Of a DNA stretch of 64,000 nucleotides, positions 60,422 to 64,000 are shown piece after piece. The stretch comes from Polyangium jinanense (GTDB taxonomy: Bacteria > Myxococcota > Polyangia > Polyangiales > Polyangiaceae): positions 159,924 through 223,923 of the forward strand of contig NZ_JAGTJJ010000011.1 of the NCBI RefSeq assembly GCF_028435365.1, read 5' to 3'. Positions within the stretch are counted from its first letter, which is position 1, and each line of letters starts with the position of its first letter. The position numbers were made by a program, and so were the translations under genes. The notes beneath the pieces were generated by a model that ran no database searches, had not been told where the DNA came from, and worked only from the letters and a program-made list of their open reading frames with translations.

Positions 60422-61591
60422 ATGGTGCTTGATCCTGGGGTGCTCGGCTCGCGTCCTAGCGTCGTGGTGATCGCCATCGGCGCGATCCGCAACGCAACGC
60501 GGGCCGATCTGCAACTGGCGGAAAAGGCCGTGCTCCTGGCCCTCGCGCTACGCATGGATCACGAGGGGATCGCACGGACGAACCACGGGACAATCGCGGG
60601 GGATCTCGGTACGTCCAAATCGGTTGTCGCGGAGGTGGTCGCATTCCTCCGAAAGATCGGCGTGCTTTTGGTCGAGGGGCCGACGGCGCGGCGACCCGTG
60701 ATGGCGTTCCGGATTGCGCTCGAAGTGCTCGGCGGACCCAGCGGGGAGCCTCGGCGGCGGGTGCGGGCTCGGAGGGCGCTGGACCGCCCAGCGGTTCAGC
60801 CTGGACCGCCTGGCGGTTCAGGGAATGAAAGCGCCTGCGCTGCCGGGCAGTCCAGCCTGGACCGCCCAGCGGTTCAGGAAGGCGGCGAAGTCGAGGGCGG
60901 CGCGCTCGATGCCTGGACCGCCCGGCAGTCCAGCGGCGACGCAGTGGACAAGGGTGCCTGGACCGCCCGGCAGTCCAGCCTGGACCGCCCGGCGGTTCTG
61001 CCTGGACCGCCCGGCGGTTCTGCGGATCTCCCTTCTCTCTCTCTGTTTCTTGATCTGGATCCTGATCTTGAAAGACAGAAAGAGAAGATAGAGAGAGAGG
61101 CGACGAAACCGGGGAGCTCGAAGCGCCGGGCTCGAGGCGCGGCGCAGGGGGAAGCCGCGCCCTGCCAGGTGGGGCTCGTGGGCGTTGCCTCGGCAAGCGA
61201 CGAAGGCGGTAAGACGAAACGGCGAAAACCGCTGATACCGCTGCCGGATGGCTGGGCTCCCTCGCCGGGGATGCGTCAATGGGCGCTGGCCCAAGCGATA
61301 AAGGCCGGCCTCGCGTGGACGGAAGCGGACGTGGAGCACGAGAGTGCCACGTTTTGCAGCAAGGCGAGGGCGAAGGATCAGCGCTGGGCGGATTGGGGGG
61401 CAGCCTGGGAAAATTGGATCCGCATGGGGATCAAGTTTGCCTGGAAGCAGGGCAAGACCGAGGAGGCGCGGACGGGGGGCCCGGGTCCACGTCGGGCGGT
61501 CGGGGCGCAGCCGCTGTTCTCAACCGAGCCCATCGAGCGGGTGGACGAGGACGAATCTGCGCCGGTTTGTGCGGGAGGTAATTACCTATGA
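60422..61591 (+). CDS. Phage-type replication initiator/helicase-recruitment protein with internal repeats
   Basis: 389 residues. Residues 20-105 form a winged-helix/helix-turn-helix domain (ADLQLAEKAVLLALALRMDH, TIAGDLGTSKSVVAEVVAFL). Residues 115-205 are low-complexity and encode the iterated LDRPAVQPGPPGGS/WTARQSS units. The C-terminal part (275-345) has WAPSPGMRQWALAQAIKAGL and RWADWGAAWENWIRMG, the pattern seen in DnaT-like and phage replication proteins. It is followed by a DnaC-like gene with a 4-base overlap, matching the lambda O-P logic of origin binding then helicase loading. Confidence 0.75.
   Translation: MVLDPGVLGSRPSVVVIAIGAIRNATRADLQLAEKAVLLALALRMDHEGIARTNHGTIAGDLGTSKSVVAEVVAFLRKIGVLLVEGPTARRPVMAFRIALEVLGGPSGEPRRRVRARRALDRPAVQPGPPGGSGNESACAAGQSSLDRPAVQEGGEVEGGALDAWTARQSSGDAVDKGAWTARQSSLDRPAVLPGPPGGSADLPSLSLFLDLDPDLERQKEKIEREATKPGSSKRRARGAAQGEAAPCQVGLVGVASASDEGGKTKRRKPLIPLPDGWAPSPGMRQWALAQAIKAGLAWTEADVEHESATFCSKARAKDQRWADWGAAWENWIRMGIKFAWKQGKTEEARTGGPGPRRAVGAQPLFSTEPIERVDEDESAPVCAGGNYL
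60779..61022 (+). repeat. Eight iteron-like palindromic 21-base repeats inside the replication gene
   Basis: Units at 60779, 60801, 60842 (partial), 60857, 60913, 60958, 60980 and 61002. The consensus is CTGGACCGCCCGGCGGTTCAG, with variants ending CAGTCCAG or GGTTCTG. Each unit is itself nearly palindromic (CTGGACCGCC/GGCGGTTCAG). The repeats lie in frame and a pyrimidine-rich, lower-GC stretch follows (61029-61100), as in phage origins. Confidence 0.85.
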
Positions 61592-62457
61592 CGGGCGCGA
61601 AGCATTCGGCGTCGGCGGCCGCGGACCGGGAGTTCTTCCCGATGCCGCGGGATGGCGCGTATCCGTGCGGGTATGGGTGCGGGGGGAGCTCGCGGCTGCC
61701 CGGAATCTGCGAGGCGTGCGCGACCGAGGAGCGGCAGGCGGCCTTCGACGCGGAGCTGCGCCCCGCGCTGCGCTCAATCCCGGCGCGGTTCGCGTGGGCG
61801 GTTCCGGGTGGGGACGAACTTGCGGAGCGGCTGAAAAACGAGCGGATCCAGGGCTGGGCCCGGGTGCGGCGCGAGCTGATGGCGGCCTTCGATGCGGGGA
61901 AAAACGTGGTGATCCTCGGGCCGGAGCCGCAGGTGGGGAAAACGTCGGCCGCGTGCGTGGTGCTGCGGCACGTGATCCAGCGGGGGACGTTCGATGCTCT
62001 TCCCGCCGAGGTGCGGGCGGCGCTCGTGGGGAATGCGGCTCCTTCGAGGCCGCTCGCGAAAACGGGGGCGCCGAGGAGGCCGGTCCACGTGGAGATCGCG
62101 CTGCCGGAGCAGGTGCGGATCGCTCGGGGGGCGCGGTTCGTGCCGGCGCGGGCGCTGCGGGGGGATTCGGTTGCGGCAGAGGCCGCGCGGGAGGTGGCGA
62201 CAGCGGCAACGGTGCTCGTCCTGGATGATGTCGGGGACGAGCTCGATTCGGCTCCCGAGGGGTCGGGGTGGATTCCGGATCGGGTGGCGGGGACGCGGGA
62301 GGTGATCGATTACCGGCACAAGGAGCCACGGCTGCGGACGATTGTCACGACGTGGTTATCCGAGGAGAGGATGGCGGCGTATTACGGGGGGGGAACGGCG
62401 AAGCGGGTTTATGGGCAGGCGGCTGTCGTAAAGGTGGGGACCCACAAGGTGGTCTGA
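61588..62457 (+). CDS. DnaC-like helicase-loader ATPase
   Basis: 289 residues; its ATG overlaps the previous stop by 4 bases. A possible zinc site lies near the N-terminus (CGYGCGGSSRLPGICEACA at about 28-46). The AAA+ core has Walker A GPEPQVGKTS (about 112-121) and Walker B TVLVLDDVGDEL (about 209-220), then YRHKEPRLRTIVTTWLSEER, typical of DnaC/IstB ATPases ('tyRy..rkptiitTNl'). The arginine-finger region is TAKRVYG. It would load the replicative helicase at the element's origin. Confidence 0.87.
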   Translation: MTGAKHSASAAADREFFPMPRDGAYPCGYGCGGSSRLPGICEACATEERQAAFDAELRPALRSIPARFAWAVPGGDELAERLKNERIQGWARVRRELMAAFDAGKNVVILGPEPQVGKTSAACVVLRHVIQRGTFDALPAEVRAALVGNAAPSRPLAKTGAPRRPVHVEIALPEQVRIARGARFVPARALRGDSVAAEAAREVATAATVLVLDDVGDELDSAPEGSGWIPDRVAGTREVIDYRHKEPRLRTIVTTWLSEERMAAYYGGGTAKRVYGQAAVVKVGTHKVV

Positions 62458-62513
62458 TGGTTGGCAGACGTGGTACCAAGAGATGTGAAGGGGCGTGGGC
62501 GACGCTCTATTCG

Positions 62514-63584
62514 CTACACGTCGCGAGTGCTCTTAAGATCGAGTGTCTCTTTTCGCACCCTCTCACGAGCTGGGGCGCGCTCAGTTTCCAGCATCGAGAG
62601 CGTCCGGTTCAGGAGAAGTTCAGCCTCTTCCGCAAGCATCGCTGTTTCCTTACTGCGGGAAATGAGATCGCGCGACATGGGGCCATGGAGAGAAATGTCC
62701 ATCAGCCGTCGGAATTCCACAACGGCATCGCGCATCTCGGCGAACTTCCCTTGTCGCGCGAGCCGGTAGATTTCGATACCGAGTTCATGCAACCACGGCA
62801 TCCAGTCTCGGAAGATGCTGGCAATGAGGAGAAATCCCATTGCGGGGGAAGTCGATGCTCCGGCATGCAGAAGGTCATGCAGCATCATCGGGTGAATGCG
62901 TCCGCGCCGCCAGGGCCCCAAGCGAGGAGCTTCGATATGATCGTCGATTCGTCGCGGCAGCGCGTGTATCGAAGCCTTAATTTCATCCAAGATCCCCTCC
63001 TGGTCTTTGGTCCCAATGCGCGCCTCCATTTTACTAATACTAGTTCGGAGGTCGACAACAGTGGCAACCACGTCAGCGAGAGAACGCTCCTCGGGCTTTT
63101 CGCTTTGTCGAAGGATCTGAAGATCGAGCGACACGGAGATCGGAGTCTCGAGAGCCGAGGGATCTTTTTCGAGAGCCCTGACTTGGTCAATGATCTCGTT
63201 CTTCGCGTGCTCGACGCTGTCGAGGTCGCGATGATCGACGTAGATCGTTCGAGTACCTGCGACATCGAACGGGATGGCATCACCCTTGCGGATCAGTTGA
63301 ACGAGAGGTTTCCGCAGAGCGTGGCGAATCGCCAACTCATAGAAAACGTTGGGATTCCGTTCGGTGAGGTCGGCGACTACCAACGGATCATTGACCACGT
63401 GCTGGATGACCTGGCTGGTGATGATTCCAGGCTTGTCGATCTCATCCGCTCGAACGGCTTTGTAGCCGCAATGGGCTACAGCCGGGCGAATTACATGTTT
63501 GAGCACCTGATCCGAGCGCTTCCGCGTCTCTGAATCTGTGTCACCAATCGGCGCGATGACAAAACATGACTTTTCGGTAACCAT
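62514..63584 (-). CDS. NDT/TIR-like domain protein, candidate defence effector
   Basis: 356 residues. Residues 5-115 match a nucleoside-2-deoxyribosyltransferase-like (TIR-like) fold: CFVIAPIGD, then RSDQVLKHVIRPAV, CGYKAVRADEIDKPGIITSQ, VVADLTERNPNVFYELAIRH, where the Glu of FYEL may be catalytic. Residues 140-200 look like a coiled-coil/helical linker and 230-350 an alpha-helical domain with hydrophobic stretches (MGFLLIASIFRDWMPWLHEL). Counted lines here are about 55-57% GC against roughly 70% around, and codons are less biased, marking a recent arrival. Families with this domain occur in conflict and phage-defence systems; the helical C-terminus is unassigned. It converges on the dnaC-like gene. 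Confidence 0.75.
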   Translation of the reverse strand: MVTEKSCFVIAPIGDTDSETRKRSDQVLKHVIRPAVAHCGYKAVRADEIDKPGIITSQVIQHVVNDPLVVADLTERNPNVFYELAIRHALRKPLVQLIRKGDAIPFDVAGTRTIYVDHRDLDSVEHAKNEIIDQVRALEKDPSALETPISVSLDLQILRQSEKPEERSLADVVATVVDLRTSISKMEARIGTKDQEGILDEIKASIHALPRRIDDHIEAPRLGPWRRGRIHPMMLHDLLHAGASTSPAMGFLLIASIFRDWMPWLHELGIEIYRLARQGKFAEMRDAVVEFRRLMDISLHGPMSRDLISRSKETAMLAEEAELLLNRTLSMLETERAPARERVRKETLDLKSTRDV

Positions 63585-63801
63585 CGATGTCTCCGCCGCT
63601 CAACGGTTCAGTGTCCTTGGTCTGCGCCGATTCGCGATACCGTCGTATGCACCAGCCGGCTTGGCGGACCAAACGGGGGGGCCGATGTTTACACCTCGAC
63701 GACTCAGGCGCAAGCCACAAATTCGCGATTTCGCCGGGAACGAGCGGGATGAATCGGCCCAGGCTGCCAGCCCGTTTGTGGTGCCCGAGCTCGTCGCACA
63801 T
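63541..63801 (-). CDS. Small hypothetical protein upstream of the NDT-like gene
   Basis: 86 residues from ATG 63801; it overlaps the start of the NDT-like gene by 44 bases on the same strand. The frame has high third-position GC over its first 50 codons (CDELGHHKRAGSLGRFIPLV and on), supporting this strand over the competing open frames. In-frame TAA/TGA lie upstream at 63853-63858, and the 17 codons between them and the ATG also look coding, so the 5' end may be frameshifted or eroded. No motif is recognised. Confidence 0.4.
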   Translation of the reverse strand: MCDELGHHKRAGSLGRFIPLVPGEIANLWLAPESSRCKHRPPRLVRQAGWCIRRYRESAQTKDTEPLSGGDIDGYRKVMFCHRADW

Positions 63802-63855
63802 GAAGAGCTTGATCGGCTCCTCGCCGAAGGGTCGGGCCCAGCCGCGGTATTTTCA

Positions 63856-63999
63856 TTACCTTGTGCGGCGGGCGACCGCGCTCGACAGCGTATTTCTGCC
63901 GCACCCGCATCCGGGGGGGTCGAAGTGGCAGGAATGAAGGCGGCGGCGCGGCGCTCGCGCGGGCTGCTCGGCGACGGCCGCGAGCTCGGCGCGATCTGC
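63856..63999 (-). CDS. Possible C-terminal end of a leftward gene, cut by the window edge
   Basis: Forty-seven codons run in from the right edge to TAA at 63856-63858 with very high third-position GC and a natural-looking tail (AELAAVAEQPARAPRRR). A plus-strand frame is also open from 63556 to the edge (ATG options at 63556 and 63685) with weaker codon bias, so the strand is uncertain. Confidence 0.3.
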   Translation of the reverse strand, partial: ADRAELAAVAEQPARAPRRRLHSCHFDPPGCGCGRNTLSSAVARRTR

Positions 64000-64000
64000 C

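Larger units (their letters stand above)
57335..64000. mobile_element. Phage-like integrative element in tRNA-Arg, right end outside the window
   Basis: Contents in order: tyrosine integrase abutting the tRNA, small coupled protein, XRE repressor, operator, DNA methyltransferase, replication protein with iteron-like repeats, DnaC-like loader, and lower-GC cargo. Leftward lysogeny-type genes and rightward replication-type genes diverge from the operator, as in temperate phages. No capsid, portal or terminase gene is visible in this part, so it may be a prophage, a satellite or another integrative element. I looked for a second copy of the tRNA 3' half to the right and did not see one. Confidence 0.85.

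Noticed and set aside
60779..61022. CRISPR array
   Set aside because: The units are irregularly spaced, in frame in a gene, and have no unique spacers of constant length.

Overview
The window is about 70% GC, with dense genes, many lipoproteins carrying Gly/Ser- or Pro-rich linkers, AgmX/PglI-type, DUF4388, DUF1501 and RsbR-type domains, and dispersed palindromic repeats. This suits a soil myxobacterium (Myxococcota, probably the Polyangium/Sorangium side). That placement is inferred from gene content and composition; there is no rRNA here to prove it.

Layout. 1-2.1 kb: the end of a probable methyltransferase, a GreA/GreB-type factor, an ETF-beta-lysine-methyltransferase-like enzyme and a lipoprotein. 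2.1-19.1 kb: an envelope glycan region holding a flippase-like membrane protein, a membrane sulfatase/phosphatase-fold enzyme, two tandem paralogous polytopic GT-C-like proteins, two further GT-C-like proteins with a DD motif, GDP-L-fucose synthase, an XRE regulator, a UDP-sugar epimerase and a polyprenyl-phosphate glycosyltransferase. 19.4-26.7 kb: small hypotheticals, a DUF4388 signalling protein with a degenerate J domain, an acyl-CoA synthetase and a HAD hydrolase. 26.6-31.9 kb: a leftward three-gene export operon (DUF1501 Tat protein, DUF1549/1553-like cytochrome lipoprotein, second CxnCH lipoprotein). 32.3-33.8 kb: an AgmX-type lipoprotein and a peroxiredoxin-like lipoprotein whose CPxC cysteine codon is an in-frame TGA followed by a hairpin, a strong selenoprotein candidate. 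34.1-44.2 kb: a Clp-type AAA+ ATPase, a stressosome-like STAS protein, lipoproteins, a DUF2231-Rieske fusion, a SPW protein, membrane proteins and a pseudouridine synthase. 44.2-57.1 kb: a leftward run with a beta-barrel protein, a PP2C-cNMP-binding fusion, a thioesterase, and an HSP90-like ATPase translationally coupled to a 1910-residue partner that carries a degenerate HSP90-like N-terminus.

57.3 kb to the right edge: a tRNA-Arg(CCU) gene is the apparent integration site of a phage-like element. It has a tyrosine integrase whose 3' end is antisense to the tRNA, a small protein, an XRE repressor, a 26-bp operator palindrome, an adenine-type DNA methyltransferase, a replication protein with internal iteron-like repeats and a DnaC-like loader. 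The cargo is a clearly lower-GC NDT/TIR-like gene. The right attachment site was not found, so the element runs beyond the window.

The strongest candidates for something new are the Sec-containing peroxiredoxin-like lipoprotein, the HSP90-like/pseudo-HSP90 pair, the NDT-like cargo gene, and a palindromic repeat family that has entered and been amplified in frame inside coding sequences.
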